From Domibacillus iocasae (GTDB lineage: Bacteria > Bacillota > Bacilli > Bacillales > Domibacillaceae): DNA of 64,000 nt. The translations under genes and the position numbers were made by a program. Below, piece by piece: positions 33,545-42,597 of the stretch; positions within the stretch are counted from its first letter, which is position 1, and each line of letters begins with the position of its first letter. Under the pieces are notes generated by a model that saw only the letters and a list, made by a program, of their open reading frames with translations, was not told the origin of the DNA and searched no databases. The stretch spans positions 61,654-125,653 of the forward strand of contig NZ_MAMP01000006.1 of the NCBI RefSeq assembly GCF_001750285.1, given 5' to 3'.

Positions 33545-33590
33545 GTATAAATAATTATTTGAAAATTCGACAAATTTTTTTGTGGATTAA

Positions 33591-33620
33591 GAAGGATTAT
33601 GAAGGGTATGTAAAGAATAT
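33591..33620 (+). promoter_or_regulatory. SigH promoter of hpf
   Basis: GAAGGATTA-N12-AAAGAATAT matches the SigH consensus RNAGGAWWW-N11-12-RNNGAATWW at every position. It lies 36 nt before the hpf ATG. SigH transcription of the orthologue (yvyD) is known in B. subtilis. Confidence 0.8.
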
Positions 33621-33655
33621 TAAAGTATAGCAATTAGTTGAAGGAGGAGTTCCGC

Positions 33656-34207
33656 ATGATGAACTATAACATTCGTGGTGAAAATATTGAAGTGACTCCG
33701 GCAATCCGGGAGCACGTAGAAAAAAAGATTAGTAAGCTGGAGCGTTATTTCACCGAAACTCCTAATGCGAATGTGCATGTTAATTTAAAAACGTACAATA
33801 ATACAAATGCAAAAGTAGAAGTGACGATTCCGATGAAAAATCTCGTTCTTCGCGCTGAGGAACGCAATCCGGATTTATATGCAGCCGTTGATTTGATTAC
33901 AGATAAACTAGAGCGCCAAATCCGCAAACATAAAACAAAAGTAAACCGCAAATTCCGTGAAAAAGGCGATCCGCAGGACTATTTTGCGGTGCAGATTGAT
34001 AACGAGGCAGTGGAAGAAGAAAATGATGATATGCAAGTGGTCCGGACAAAACAATTCGATTTGAAGCCGATGGATTCTGAAGAAGCCGTCCTTCAAATGA
34101 ACCTGCTTGGCCACAGCTTCTTCATTTACACAGATGCTGAAACAAATGCCACAAACATCGTGTACAAACGAAGCGACGGAAAGTATGGCTTAATTGAAAC
34201 AACCTAA
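33656..34207 (+). CDS. hpf: Long-form ribosome hibernation promoting factor
   Basis: A 183-residue ribosome-binding protein that dimerises 70S particles into inactive 100S ribosomes at stationary phase. The N-terminal domain ([23 protein letters not shown]) binds the 30S decoding region. The C-terminal domain ([25 protein letters not shown]) is the dimerisation domain of long HPF, and an acidic linker joins them. ATG 33656 follows AAGGAGGAGTTCCGC; a TTG at 33638 is in frame but overlaps the ribosome site, and a second ATG follows at 33659. Monocistronic, with its own SigH promoter and terminator. Confidence 0.95.
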   Translation: MMNYNIRGENIEVTPAIREHVEKKISKLERYFTETPNANVHVNLKTYNNTNAKVEVTIPMKNLVLRAEERNPDLYAAVDLITDKLERQIRKHKTKVNRKFREKGDPQDYFAVQIDNEAVEEENDDMQVVRTKQFDLKPMDSEEAVLQMNLLGHSFFIYTDAETNATNIVYKRSDGKYGLIETT

Positions 34208-34218
34208 ATAATTTGATG

Positions 34219-34250
34219 AGGAGCCCGCAACAGACGCGGGCTTCTTTTTT
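34219..34250 (+). terminator. Terminator of hpf
   Basis: AGCCCGC and GCGGGCT pair perfectly with a 7-nt loop, followed by TCTTTTTT. Confidence 0.85.
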
Positions 34251-34308
34251 GTGTCTGCGATTCATGATATGATAAAGAGCGTGATTTTGCACGAGGAGGA
34301 AAATATAC

Positions 34309-35358
34309 ATGTCAATTGGACGAAATGATCCGTGCCTATGCGGCAGCGGAAAAAAATATAAAAAATGCTGCGGGAAAACGGAAGGTGCGGCAATTACAGC
34401 GGTTCTTGTGGAAGAATCAAGCGCGATCCAGCGGGAATTAATTGATTATGCGATGGAACATCATTCGGCCATGCTGAAAAAAGAATTTCAGCCGCTGCTG
34501 CAGTTGAATGAAACACTGCGGCAAAATGAGCAGGTCTTTTTAGTAACGTTTGAAATTTGGGCGATTTTAACACGCACGATCAAGGAAAATGAAACCATTT
34601 TAACAGAATTCGTCAAGCGGCGTGTGCCTTCAATTTCACGCCAGCGTACAGCAGAAATTGTGTCATCGTGGATCGACTACCGCTTTATGGCAGGCGTCAT
34701 TGAATTATGTGACGGACCGAGGTATCAAGTGCGCGACATTTTGACGGATGAAACGTATTCCATTCGCGCGCTCAGAAGTGTAGATCTTGTTGGGGCTTTT
34801 GTGACCGGTGCCCTTTTGCCGCATGAAGAGGACCATACATTCTTTATGACTGATTTTCATTTTGAAGCGGCGCATGCACAGGCGATGACAAAAGCGATTG
34901 GAGAAATGTATAAAGCTTCTCCATTCGATGATACGCAAGACTTTTTTACACATGATTTCGCCACCGTGATGGATACATTATTTGCGGTTTATGAAAAAGG
35001 ACATGCAGCTGTTGATTTGACGACACTTGTCTGGACAAAAGAAGCACATCGGGAAACGGCTGAACATATTGAATCGTCGTTTGAGCAGGAACAGTTTGGA
35101 CAGCCCGTCGCACAAATGGCGGTGCTGCTTTGGAATTATTACTGCGCAAAAGAAGATCCGGCGGTGCGGAAACCTGAAGTGTTTACAGCTGCTTTAATCG
35201 GTCTCCTGCAGGCACATGGTTTAATAGAAACAAAAGAATCAAAAGCGGCGATTGCCGGACGCTATGCTATTTCGGCGTCAACGCTTTCGAAACGCCAGAA
35301 AGAAATGGAGGTCGTGCTTGAAGAGAAGCTGCTGACAGCCGGCAGCGGGCAAAAATAA
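34309..35358 (+). CDS. SEC-C motif protein of unknown function
   Basis: A 349-residue soluble protein. The N-terminus is a SEC-C zinc motif (RNDPCLCGSGKKYKKCCGK, residues 5-23) like the C-terminal tail of SecA, but here it opens the protein. The centre is mixed alpha-helical with no recognised domain. Near the end, ESKAAIAGRYAISASTLSKRQKEM looks like a helix-turn-helix. The start ATG follows CACGAGGAGGAAAATATAC. It stands alone between hpf and secA, with a palindromic repeat before secA. A role in protein quality control or at the ribosome is conceivable, since SEC-C motifs bind SecB or ribosomes in other proteins, but this is not shown. Confidence 0.6.
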   Translation: MSIGRNDPCLCGSGKKYKKCCGKTEGAAITAVLVEESSAIQRELIDYAMEHHSAMLKKEFQPLLQLNETLRQNEQVFLVTFEIWAILTRTIKENETILTEFVKRRVPSISRQRTAEIVSSWIDYRFMAGVIELCDGPRYQVRDILTDETYSIRALRSVDLVGAFVTGALLPHEEDHTFFMTDFHFEAAHAQAMTKAIGEMYKASPFDDTQDFFTHDFATVMDTLFAVYEKGHAAVDLTTLVWTKEAHRETAEHIESSFEQEQFGQPVAQMAVLLWNYYCAKEDPAVRKPEVFTAALIGLLQAHGLIETKESKAAIAGRYAISASTLSKRQKEMEVVLEEKLLTAGSGQK

Positions 35359-35365
35359 ACCATAT

Positions 35366-35515
35366 CAGACTGTTGACAAACGCTCGCTTTCGGTGTCACT
35401 TGCCGGGCGTGAATGCTCAGGACCTCCCAAGGGTCACTCCGCTTCCCGCCCGGCGGCGTTCCTGGAAAGACAAACGTTTTCAATCAGTCTGCTTTTTAAC
35501 TTTGTCTACACTCTG
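35366..35515. repeat. 150-bp element with 15-bp terminal inverted repeats
   Basis: CAGACTGTTGACAAA at the left end and the complement of TTTGTCTACACTCTG at the right end match at 13 of 15 positions. Inside, GCCGGGCG and CGCCCGGC form a second inverted pair. No ORF of note. It resembles a non-autonomous MITE-like intergenic element and lies directly after the SEC-C gene, where it could also end transcription. Confidence 0.6.
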
Positions 35516-35611
35516 ACCATATGAGTGTACGCTCATCCTTAGAAATGGTACTATCTAAGTAGGAAAAATGCGAAGGTTTTGCCCTGTTGAACCTGAAAAG
35601 GAGCGTTTTAA

Positions 35612-38122
35612 ATGGGTTTATTAGATAAAGTGTTTGATGCAAATAAAAAAGAAGTAAAAAAGCTTGAGAAAATGGCAGAAAAAGTTGAAGCGCTTGCGGA
35701 TGAGACGGCAGCGCTCTCGGATGCTGCATTAAAAGCGAAAACGGAAGAATTTAAAGAGCGGTATCAAAAAGGCGAATCGCTTGATAAGCTTTTGACAGAA
35801 GCGTTTGCGGTTGTGCGGGAAGCGGCGAAACGAGTGCTCGGTCTTTATCCTTACCGGGTGCAGCTCATGGGGGGGATTGCCCTGCATGAAGGCAATATTT
35901 CCGAGATGAAAACCGGTGAAGGGAAAACGCTGACGGCGACGATGCCGGTTTATTTAAATGCGATTTCCGGTAAAGGGGTTCATGTTATTACCGTCAATGA
36001 ATATTTAGCGTCCCGTGATGCGGAAGAAATGGGCCGTCTTTATGAATTTCTCGGCTTAACCGTTGGCTTAAATTTAAACAGTTTATCGAAAGAACAGAAA
36101 AAAGAAGCGTATGAATCAGACATTACGTACGGAACGAATAACGAATTCGGTTTTGATTATTTGCGCGACAACATGGTGTTGTATAAAGAGCATAAAGTGC
36201 AGCGGCCGCTTCACTATGCCGTCATCGATGAAGTCGATTCCATCTTAGTCGATGAAGCGCGGACACCGCTGATCATTTCCGGCCAGGCAGCGAAATCAAC
36301 ACAGCTGTATATTCACGCGTTTTCATTTGTCCGCACGTTAAAAGAAGAAGATGATTTTACGGTGGACATTAAAACGAAAAGCGTGCTGTTAACAGAAGAA
36401 GGGATGACGAAGGCAGAAAAAGCATTCGGCATCGAAAACTTATTTGATTTAAAACACGTCGGTTTAAATCATCATATTACACAGGCATTAAAAGCGCGTA
36501 TTACGATGCACCGTGATGTTGATTACGTCGTTCAGGACGGCGAAGTGGTGATCGTTGACCAGTTTACCGGCCGTTTAATGAAAGGGCGCCGCTATTCTGA
36601 TGGGCTTCATCAAGCGATTGAAGCGAAAGAAGGCGTCAACATTCAAAATGAAAGCATGACGATGGCGACGATCACATTTCAGAACTATTTCCGCATGTAT
36701 GAAAAGCTATCCGGGATGACCGGTACGGCGAAAACCGAAGAAGAAGAGTTCCGCAATATTTACAATATGCGTGTTATTGCGATTCCGACAAACCGTCCAA
36801 TTGCGCGGGATGACCGGGCCGATTTAATTTATGCGACGATGAATGGCAAATTTATGGCAGTCGCGGAAGATATTTATGAGCGTTATCAGAAAAAGCAGCC
36901 CGTTCTAGTCGGGACTGTTGCGATCGAAACGTCCGAACTTATTTCTGCTCATTTAAAGAAAAAGGGCGTTCCACATAATGTGTTAAATGCGAAAAATCAT
37001 GAAAGAGAAGCTGAAATTATTTTAAATGCGGGTCAGCCGGGTGCGGTTACGATTGCCACGAACATGGCTGGACGCGGAACCGATATTAAACTTGGTGATG
37101 GCGTAAAAGACCTTGGCGGCTTGGCGGTTATCGGAACTGAGCGCCATGAGTCACGCCGGATTGACAATCAGCTCCGCGGGCGTTCCGGGCGGCAGGGCGA
37201 TCCGGGTGTAACGCAGTTTTATTTATCGATGGAAGATGAATTGATGCGCCGTTTCGGCTCGGATAACATGAAGTCGATGATGGCAAAACTCGGTATGGAT
37301 GACACGCAGCCCATTCAAAGCAAAATGGTTTCCCGTGCAGTCGAATCTGCGCAAAAACGCGTGGAAGGGAACAACTTTGATGCGCGGAAACGGCTTCTTG
37401 AATATGATGATGTATTACGCCAGCAGCGTGAAATTATTTACAAGCAGCGTGATGAAGTGCTGGAATCCGAAAACTTGCGCAACATTTTAGAGGACATGGT
37501 AACAAAAGCGATTGCCGCAACCATTGCGGCACATGCGAACGATGATGAGGCAGCGGAACCGTTTAACGCAGAAGGCATTGCGGATACTGTGAACGCGAAC
37601 CTGCTTGAAGAAGGCGCGGTTTCAGCAGATGAACTTCGCGGCCAGAGCCTCGATACGATCAGCGGCATCATTACGGGAAAAGTAATGAAACGCTACAATG
37701 AGCGTGAAGAACAGCTTGGTGCCGAGCAAATGCGTGAATTTGAAAAAGTCGTTCTGCTTCGTGCGGTCGATTCAAAATGGATTAACCATATCGATGCGAT
37801 GGACCAGCTTCGCCAGGGCATTCATTTACGTGCGTACGGCCAAATTGATCCGCTTCGCGAGTATCAAAACGAAGGTTTTGCGATGTTTGAACAAATGATT
37901 GAAGCGATTAATGAAGAAGCGTCTAAATACGTCATGAAAGCGGAAATCCGCAGCAATCTGGAGCGGCAGGAAGTCGCAAAAGGGCAAGCGGTTAATCCGA
38001 AAGAAGACGAAGGCGCGAAAAAGAAAAAACCGCTCCGCAAAGCACCGGAAATCGGCCGTAATGAGCTATGTCCGTGCGGAAGCGGCAAGAAATTTAAAAA
38101 CTGTCATGGACTTCAAGAGTAA
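35612..38122 (+). CDS. secA: Protein translocase ATPase SecA
   Basis: An 836-residue motor of the general Sec export pathway, peripheral at the membrane with SecYEG. Walker A is [15 protein letters not shown] near residues 100-115 and the DEAD-like box is [16 protein letters not shown] near 206-220; the cross-linking domain, the second ATPase domain ([23 protein letters not shown]) and the helical scaffold follow. The C-terminal SEC-C zinc tail [12 protein letters not shown] is present. The length is as in B. subtilis SecA, 841. ATG 35612 follows AAAGGAGCG. Immediately upstream, TGGTACTAT (ending at 35556) is a possible extended -10. Confidence 0.97.
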   Translation: MGLLDKVFDANKKEVKKLEKMAEKVEALADETAALSDAALKAKTEEFKERYQKGESLDKLLTEAFAVVREAAKRVLGLYPYRVQLMGGIALHEGNISEMKTGEGKTLTATMPVYLNAISGKGVHVITVNEYLASRDAEEMGRLYEFLGLTVGLNLNSLSKEQKKEAYESDITYGTNNEFGFDYLRDNMVLYKEHKVQRPLHYAVIDEVDSILVDEARTPLIISGQAAKSTQLYIHAFSFVRTLKEEDDFTVDIKTKSVLLTEEGMTKAEKAFGIENLFDLKHVGLNHHITQALKARITMHRDVDYVVQDGEVVIVDQFTGRLMKGRRYSDGLHQAIEAKEGVNIQNESMTMATITFQNYFRMYEKLSGMTGTAKTEEEEFRNIYNMRVIAIPTNRPIARDDRADLIYATMNGKFMAVAEDIYERYQKKQPVLVGTVAIETSELISAHLKKKGVPHNVLNAKNHEREAEIILNAGQPGAVTIATNMAGRGTDIKLGDGVKDLGGLAVIGTERHESRRIDNQLRGRSGRQGDPGVTQFYLSMEDELMRRFGSDNMKSMMAKLGMDDTQPIQSKMVSRAVESAQKRVEGNNFDARKRLLEYDDVLRQQREIIYKQRDEVLESENLRNILEDMVTKAIAATIAAHANDDEAAEPFNAEGIADTVNANLLEEGAVSADELRGQSLDTISGIITGKVMKRYNEREEQLGAEQMREFEKVVLLRAVDSKWINHIDAMDQLRQGIHLRAYGQIDPLREYQNEGFAMFEQMIEAINEEASKYVMKAEIRSNLERQEVAKGQAVNPKEDEGAKKKKPLRKAPEIGRNELCPCGSGKKFKNCHGLQE

Positions 38123-38176
38123 CAGGTGCGGCTAATCTTCACGAAGCTCTTATAAAATTAACCCGAGGTGGATCAG

Positions 38177-39275
38177 ATGGAACTATTTGAAATTCGTAAC
38201 ACGCTTGACAATTCAGCCGAAAAATTGGCGGACTTCAGGGGGTCTCTTTGACTTAGAAAACAAAGAGGCTCGAATGGCGGAACTTGAAGACCGCATGCTT
38301 GACCCTGATTTTTGGAACGACCAGAATGGTGCCCAAACGGTCATCAATGAATCGAATGCATTGAAAGAGATGGTCAATGAATATAAGGACCTTGTGGAGA
38401 CACAGGAAAATCTTGAAATGACTCATGAGTTATTAAAAGAAGAAAATGACGCGGATTTGCATGCAGAACTTACTGAGGAAATGAAAAAATTCAGTACACG
38501 TCTTGAAAATTATGAGCTGCAGATGCTTCTTAGCGAGCAGCATGATAAAAACAACGCAATCCTTGAGCTTCATCCGGGCGCCGGCGGAACCGAGTCGCAG
38601 GACTGGGCATCGCTGCTGCTTCGCATGTATACACGCTGGGCGGAAAAGCGCGGCTTCAAAGTGGAAACAATCGATTACCTGCCGGGCGATGAAGCGGGTG
38701 TGAAAAGTGTTACCCTGCTGATTAAAGGCCATAACGCATACGGCTATTTAAAAGCGGAAAAAGGCGTTCACCGTCTCGTACGGATTTCACCATTTGATTC
38801 ATCAGGCCGCCGTCATACGTCTTTCGTGTCGTGTGAAGTGATGCCGGAATTTAACGAAGAAATCGAGATCGACATTCGGACGGAAGATTTGAAAATTGAT
38901 ACGTACCGGGCGAGCGGCGCCGGTGGCCAGCATATTAATACGACGGATTCCGCTGTCCGGATTACTCACATCCCGACAGGTGTTGTTGTGACGTGCCAAA
39001 CCGAACGTTCGCAAATTAAAAACCGTGAGCATGCGATGAAAATGCTCAAAGGTAAATTGTATCAGCGCCGGCTGGAAGAGCAGGAAGCCGAGCTTCTGGA
39101 AATCCGCGGCGAGCAAAAAGAAATCGGCTGGGGAAGCCAGATCCGTTCCTACGTCTTCCATCCGTATTCTATGGTGAAAGACCACCGGACAAACGAAGAA
39201 ACAGGGAACATTCAAGCGGTTATGGATGGCGATATTAGTGCATTCATTAATGCCTATCTTCGCTCCCGCTTATAA
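38177..39275 (+). CDS. prfB: Peptide chain release factor 2, with programmed +1 frameshift
   Basis: A 365-residue release factor recognising UGA and UAA. The frame starts at ATG 38177 ([17 protein letters not shown]), reaches an in-frame TGA at 38249 and continues in the +1 frame from GAC 38250, giving the normal RF2 length. The stop-recognition motif is [15 protein letters not shown] and the catalytic loop [14 protein letters not shown] carries GGQ. Low RF2 levels let ribosomes slip at CTT-TGA-C, which autoregulates synthesis. Automatic gene callers tend to start it falsely downstream, at 38187 or later. It follows secA by 54 nt, as in B. subtilis. Confidence 0.96.
38239..38252 (+). promoter_or_regulatory. 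prfB recoding site
   Basis: AGGGGG, an internal Shine-Dalgarno-like element, lies 3 nt before CTTTGAC. The ribosome slips from CTT to TTT and skips the TGA at 38249-38251. The layout equals the conserved RF2 frameshift site. Confidence 0.93.
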
Positions 39276-39279
39276 TAAA

Positions 39280-39309
39280 AAAGCTGTCTCAGCCGAGGCA
39301 GCTTTTTTG
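39280..39309 (+). terminator. Terminator of prfB
   Basis: AAGCTGTCTC and GAGGCAGCTT pair with one mismatch, with A5 before and T6 after. Confidence 0.85.
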
Positions 39310-39341
39310 TTGATTAAAAATAAAACAACTTTGAAAAGTTA

Positions 39342-39424
39342 CACAAAATAAGGCTGAATCGCATGAAATGAGTCCAATTCGCACCATAGCATGAGAACAT
39401 CGCACAAAACAAGCCTAATGGCAC
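39342..39424. repeat. Four degenerate 20-21-bp tandem repeat units
   Basis: Four units begin at about 39342, 39362, 39382 and 39403. Each opens with CAC or CAT, has an A-rich centre, and closes with AATCG, ATTCG or a close variant (loose consensus CACAAAATAAGYCTAATTCG). They lie between the convergent prfB and M23 peptidase genes and contain no ORF. This type of repeat is probably spread through the genome. Confidence 0.6.
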
Positions 39425-39442
39425 TACATTTTTATCCAGCCA

Positions 39443-40417
39443 TCATTGTGATTGCCGGTCCTGCTGTTCCCAATGCGCAAGAGAAGGGTACGGGTCAAAT
39501 GCCCACTCGGTCCGGCCGTTGTACTTGTACATGCCGTAATGAAGATGAGGCGGGAATAAACCAGATGTGCCCTGCTTGCCGTAGCCGGAGCTGCCTACAT
39601 ATCCAATGACGGTGCCAGGCTTTACAATCATGCCTTCTTTAATGTTCTCTGCAAAGCCGGACAGGTGGGCAAAATAATGATACACATTTTGAGCGTCACG
39701 TATGCCAATCCGCCACCCTCCATATTCGTTCCATCCTTTTACTTCAATGACTCCGTATGTTGTGGCCTGGACTGGAACACCATAAGAAGCGAAAAGATCC
39801 GTTCCTTCATGAATGCGCCGTCCGCCCCAGCCCCGTTTATCACCCCACGTGCTCCGGTAGCTGTAATCATGCCCAAGCGGCAGCGGAAAGGAGTGATCAT
39901 CAAGCTGAATTTTATCAAAGTGTTGATATAGTGCAGCAATAGTCAGTATCTGCTTAACCGTTTCGTCTTTTTTATAATAGCTTTTTAACGATTTCTGAAT
40001 GTCTTTTTCTGTGAAGCCATGTTTCGTTAATACATGCGCCATCGTATAAAAGACATCATCTGGGTTATCGGGATCGGCTTTTCCATCCTCGTTTCCATCC
40101 TGGCCGTATCCGCCAAAAAAAGAAATAAGCGCCGGTGTTGTCGTTTTTTTCATCGGGTTCAGCTTTCCAGCCCAAAATGCACGGGAAAAGTGTATAGCAG
40201 CTGGACCGTCTTTATCCGGAATATCATCACGGACAACTTGAATATTGCGTTCATACTGATTAACGGCGGCGAGATAATACCAGGGCAGCAACGTTGTTTT
40301 TTCAACTTTTTCATAATACGCCATCCGTTCGTTTAAAAGATCCTCTGCTGAAACGGGCAAAGCAAAGAAAAAATAAAAGGCGAGGCATGCCACTGGCAGC
40401 CGGCTCCACTTTGACAT
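39443..40417 (-). CDS. Secreted M23-family metallopeptidase
   Basis: A 324-residue exported protein. The signal peptide ends near residue 24 (LPVSAEDLL). A helical region near 25-170 follows, rich in charged residues, and a LytM/M23 domain near 200-310 has metal ligands in RIHEGTDLFA (H-x3-D) and the catalytic PPHLHYGMY (H-x-H). It is predicted to cut peptidoglycan cross-bridges or peptides in the wall or spore cortex zone. The DGNEDGKADPDNPDD stretch is Asp-rich and may bind calcium. Its ATG on the minus strand faces the spoVA-type operon on the other side, but no shared promoter is evident. Confidence 0.85.
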   Translation of the reverse strand: MSKWSRLPVACLAFYFFFALPVSAEDLLNERMAYYEKVEKTTLLPWYYLAAVNQYERNIQVVRDDIPDKDGPAAIHFSRAFWAGKLNPMKKTTTPALISFFGGYGQDGNEDGKADPDNPDDVFYTMAHVLTKHGFTEKDIQKSLKSYYKKDETVKQILTIAALYQHFDKIQLDDHSFPLPLGHDYSYRSTWGDKRGWGGRRIHEGTDLFASYGVPVQATTYGVIEVKGWNEYGGWRIGIRDAQNVYHYFAHLSGFAENIKEGMIVKPGTVIGYVGSSGYGKQGTSGLFPPHLHYGMYKYNGRTEWAFDPYPSLAHWEQQDRQSQ

Positions 40418-40491
40418 TTACACACCCCTCCGTTCTTTTACACCGCTTATCGTGCCCATCTGCCCGTCAACATTTCCTGTTAGTTGTTGGA

Positions 40492-40522
40492 TGAATAAAC
40501 AGCGTTTTTTATTGCCATGCTA
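40492..40522 (+). promoter_or_regulatory. SigG-type promoter of the spoVA-like operon
   Basis: TGAATAA (40492-40498) and CATGCTA (40516-40522) are separated by 17 nt and match the forespore SigG consensus (GHATAHN and CATNHTA). It lies 32 nt before the first DUF1657 gene and indicates expression in the forespore. Confidence 0.75.
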
Positions 40523-40554
40523 TAGGTGTTCAAATGAAAAGAGGAGGAAAAAAC

Positions 40555-40761
40555 ATGACAGTTATTAGTGATGTAAAACAAACAATGGCCGGTCTTAAAA
40601 CGGTACAGGCAAGCTTTGAAACGTTTTCGCTCAGCACAGATAATCAGCAGGCAAAAAAGCTTTATCAGGATGCGGCGCAGCAAACTCAAACCATTATTGA
40701 CCAGTTCGCTCCTCGCATTGATCAAATTCTGCAGGAAGAGCCTCAATATAAACAACTATAA
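40555..40761 (+). CDS. DUF1657 small protein
   Basis: A 68-residue helical protein of the DUF1657 family (MTVISDVKQTMAGLKTVQ at the start, EEPQYK at the end), the type that accompanies SpoVA proteins in the mobile spoVA-2 operon. Function unknown. ATG 40555 follows AAGAGGAGGAAAAAAC; an earlier in-frame ATG at 40534 precedes that ribosome site. A second copy of equal length lies at 42360 and a third is fused to the DUF421 protein. Confidence 0.85.
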   Translation: MTVISDVKQTMAGLKTVQASFETFSLSTDNQQAKKLYQDAAQQTQTIIDQFAPRIDQILQEEPQYKQL

Positions 40762-40768
40762 AAGTGAA

Positions 40769-40797
40769 AAAGGTTGGTTTTATTAACCAGCCTTTTT
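40769..40797 (+). terminator. Terminator or attenuator inside the spoVA-like operon
   Basis: AAGGTTGGTT and AACCAGCCTT form a 10-bp stem with one mismatch, followed by TTTCTT. It would give more of the first DUF1657 transcript than of the rest. Confidence 0.65.
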
Positions 40798-40853
40798 CTT
40801 CCTTTTATTAAATAAACAGATGATTGTAAGAAATAAAAGAGGAAGTGAATGAC

Positions 40854-41333
40854 ATGTCAGATAATCAAAAAAAAGAATTAACACCGGTACAGCAGGAATA
40901 TCAGGAGCTTCAACAACAGAGAGAAACAAAAAGACCTGTTGTAAGAAACTGTATAAACGCTTTTCTCGTTGGTGGTTTGATCTGCGTGGTCGGGCAGGCA
41001 ATTCAATACTTTTATATTTTCTTTTTTGATTTTACGGAAAAAACAACTGGCAATCCAACGGCAGGTACAATGATTTTCATCGCGATGCTTTTGACGGGAT
41101 TTGGTGTTTATGACCGCATTGCGCAATTTGCCGGAGCCGGATCGGCGGTTCCACTAACAGGGTTCGGAAACGCGGTTATCTCAGCAGCTATTGAGCACCG
41201 GACGGAAGGGTTTGTGCTGGGGGTGGGCGGTAATATGTTTAAGCTGGCTGGCTCAGTTATTTTATTTGGTGTTTTTTCTGCTTTTGTCGTGGCAACAATT
41301 AAAACACTTTTAACAATGTGGGGTGGTTTGTAA
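40854..41333 (+). CDS. spoVAC: Stage V sporulation protein AC
   Basis: A 159-residue inner-membrane spore protein with about four hydrophobic segments (FLVGGLICVVGQAIQYFYIFF and the two near the C-terminus). GAGSAVPLTGFGNAVISAAIEHRTEG and GVGGNMFKLAGSVI are signature SpoVAC blocks. SpoVA proteins form the channel for dipicolinic acid uptake and release. ATG 40854 follows AGAGGAAG; a GTG at 40845 overlaps the ribosome site. The stop overlaps the start of spoVAD in TAATG. Confidence 0.93.
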   Translation: MSDNQKKELTPVQQEYQELQQQRETKRPVVRNCINAFLVGGLICVVGQAIQYFYIFFFDFTEKTTGNPTAGTMIFIAMLLTGFGVYDRIAQFAGAGSAVPLTGFGNAVISAAIEHRTEGFVLGVGGNMFKLAGSVILFGVFSAFVVATIKTLLTMWGGL

Positions 41334-42340
41334 TGTTAGCCGGTCATCGCACATGGGTTTTTGACCAAAAACCGGTCATTATGGCCACAGGAACAGTCGG
41401 AGGCCCATTTGAAGCGGATGGGATGCTGGCAGATGATTTTGATCTCCTTCACAGCGATTTATGGCTGGAACAGGAATCTTACGAAAAAGCCCATAAAGTA
41501 CTCTTCGAAGAAGCCTGCCTAAAAGCAATGGAAAAAGGGGGACTTCGGAAAGAGCAGGTTCAATTTATCCTTGGGGGGGATTTAATTAACCAGATTACCC
41601 CGACCAGTTTCGCCTGCCATACATTAGGTGCACCGTACATCGGCTTATTTGGCGCCTGTTCAACATCAATGGAAGGACTGGCACTTGGAGCTTTAATAGT
41701 AAATTCAAAAAGTGCGAAGTATTTACTGACGGGAGCTTCAAGTCATAATGCCGCCGTTGAAAAGCAGTTTCGTTACCCAACGGAATATGGCGGACAAAAG
41801 CCGCCTACTGCTCAATGGACGGTAACAGGTGCCGGTGCTGCCTTGTTAAGCGATGAAGGAGAGGGACCGCGTGTTACATCCGCTACGATTGGGCGTGTAG
41901 TGGATATGGGACTGACAGATCCATTTAATATGGGTGGTGCCATGGCGCCGGCTGCGGTTGATACGATCGAAGCACACTTAACCGATCGAAATGTAGATCC
42001 TTCCTATTACGACCTTATTGTAACCGGTGATTTAGGGAAAATCGGACATGAAGTGTCGCTTGATTTATTTAAAAAACATGGTACTGCGATACAAGAAGAA
42101 CAATATAAAGATTGCGGAATGATGATTTACCGGGAAGGGCAGCCTGTTCTCTCGGGAGCAAGCGGACCAGCCTGCTCGGCAACCGTTGTATATGGACACC
42201 TGCTCAACCGGATGAAAAAGGGGGAGTTTAAACGAATACTCGTTGTCGCAACAGGTGCTTTACTGTCTCCGCTAAGCTTTCAGCAAGGGGAAACGATTCC
42301 TTGTATTGCTCATGCCGTTTCAATTGAATTCGGCGAATAA
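41333..42340 (+). CDS. spoVAD: Stage V sporulation protein AD
   Basis: A 335-residue thiolase-fold spore protein that binds dipicolinic acid. The thiolase-like centre is GLFGACSTSMEGLALGA, followed by LTGASSHNAAVEKQFRYPTEYGGQKPPTAQWTVTGAGA, which is highly conserved in SpoVAD. ATG 41333 overlaps the stop of spoVAC by one base. No spoVAEb gene follows: the second DUF1657 gene begins 19 nt downstream. Confidence 0.95.
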   Translation: MLAGHRTWVFDQKPVIMATGTVGGPFEADGMLADDFDLLHSDLWLEQESYEKAHKVLFEEACLKAMEKGGLRKEQVQFILGGDLINQITPTSFACHTLGAPYIGLFGACSTSMEGLALGALIVNSKSAKYLLTGASSHNAAVEKQFRYPTEYGGQKPPTAQWTVTGAGAALLSDEGEGPRVTSATIGRVVDMGLTDPFNMGGAMAPAAVDTIEAHLTDRNVDPSYYDLIVTGDLGKIGHEVSLDLFKKHGTAIQEEQYKDCGMMIYREGQPVLSGASGPACSATVVYGHLLNRMKKGEFKRILVVATGALLSPLSFQQGETIPCIAHAVSIEFGE

Positions 42341-42359
42341 AGAAGAAGGAGGAGATGAA

Positions 42360-42566
42360 ATGACCGTTGCATCAGAAGTAAAGCAGTGCTTATCCAGCTT
42401 GAAAGGAATTGAGGCCAGTTTATCGACTTTAGCGATGCTCTCGCAGGACAATGAATCGAAAAGAACGCTGCACAGCGCCATGATGACAGTAAGTGAAACA
42501 GTAGCGGACGTGCAAAAAAGAGTCGGAGAATTGGAACGGGAAGAAGGGCAGTATAAAGGGTTTTAA
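42360..42566 (+). CDS. Second DUF1657 small protein
   Basis: A 68-residue helical protein resembling the one at 40555 (MTVASEVKQCLSSLKGIE start, EEGQYKGF end). ATG 42360 follows AAGGAGGAGATGAA. It sits where the spoVAEb gene stands in the usual operon. Function unknown. Confidence 0.83.
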   Translation: MTVASEVKQCLSSLKGIEASLSTLAMLSQDNESKRTLHSAMMTVSETVADVQKRVGELEREEGQYKGF

Positions 42567-42597
42567 ACGAACGAATTTTTGCAGGAGGTGATAAGCC

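Noticed and set aside
39342-39424. CRISPR array
   Set aside because: The units are directly adjacent, degenerate and without spacers; no cas genes are in the window. The Cas4-like nuclease at 10808 is paired with recQ instead.
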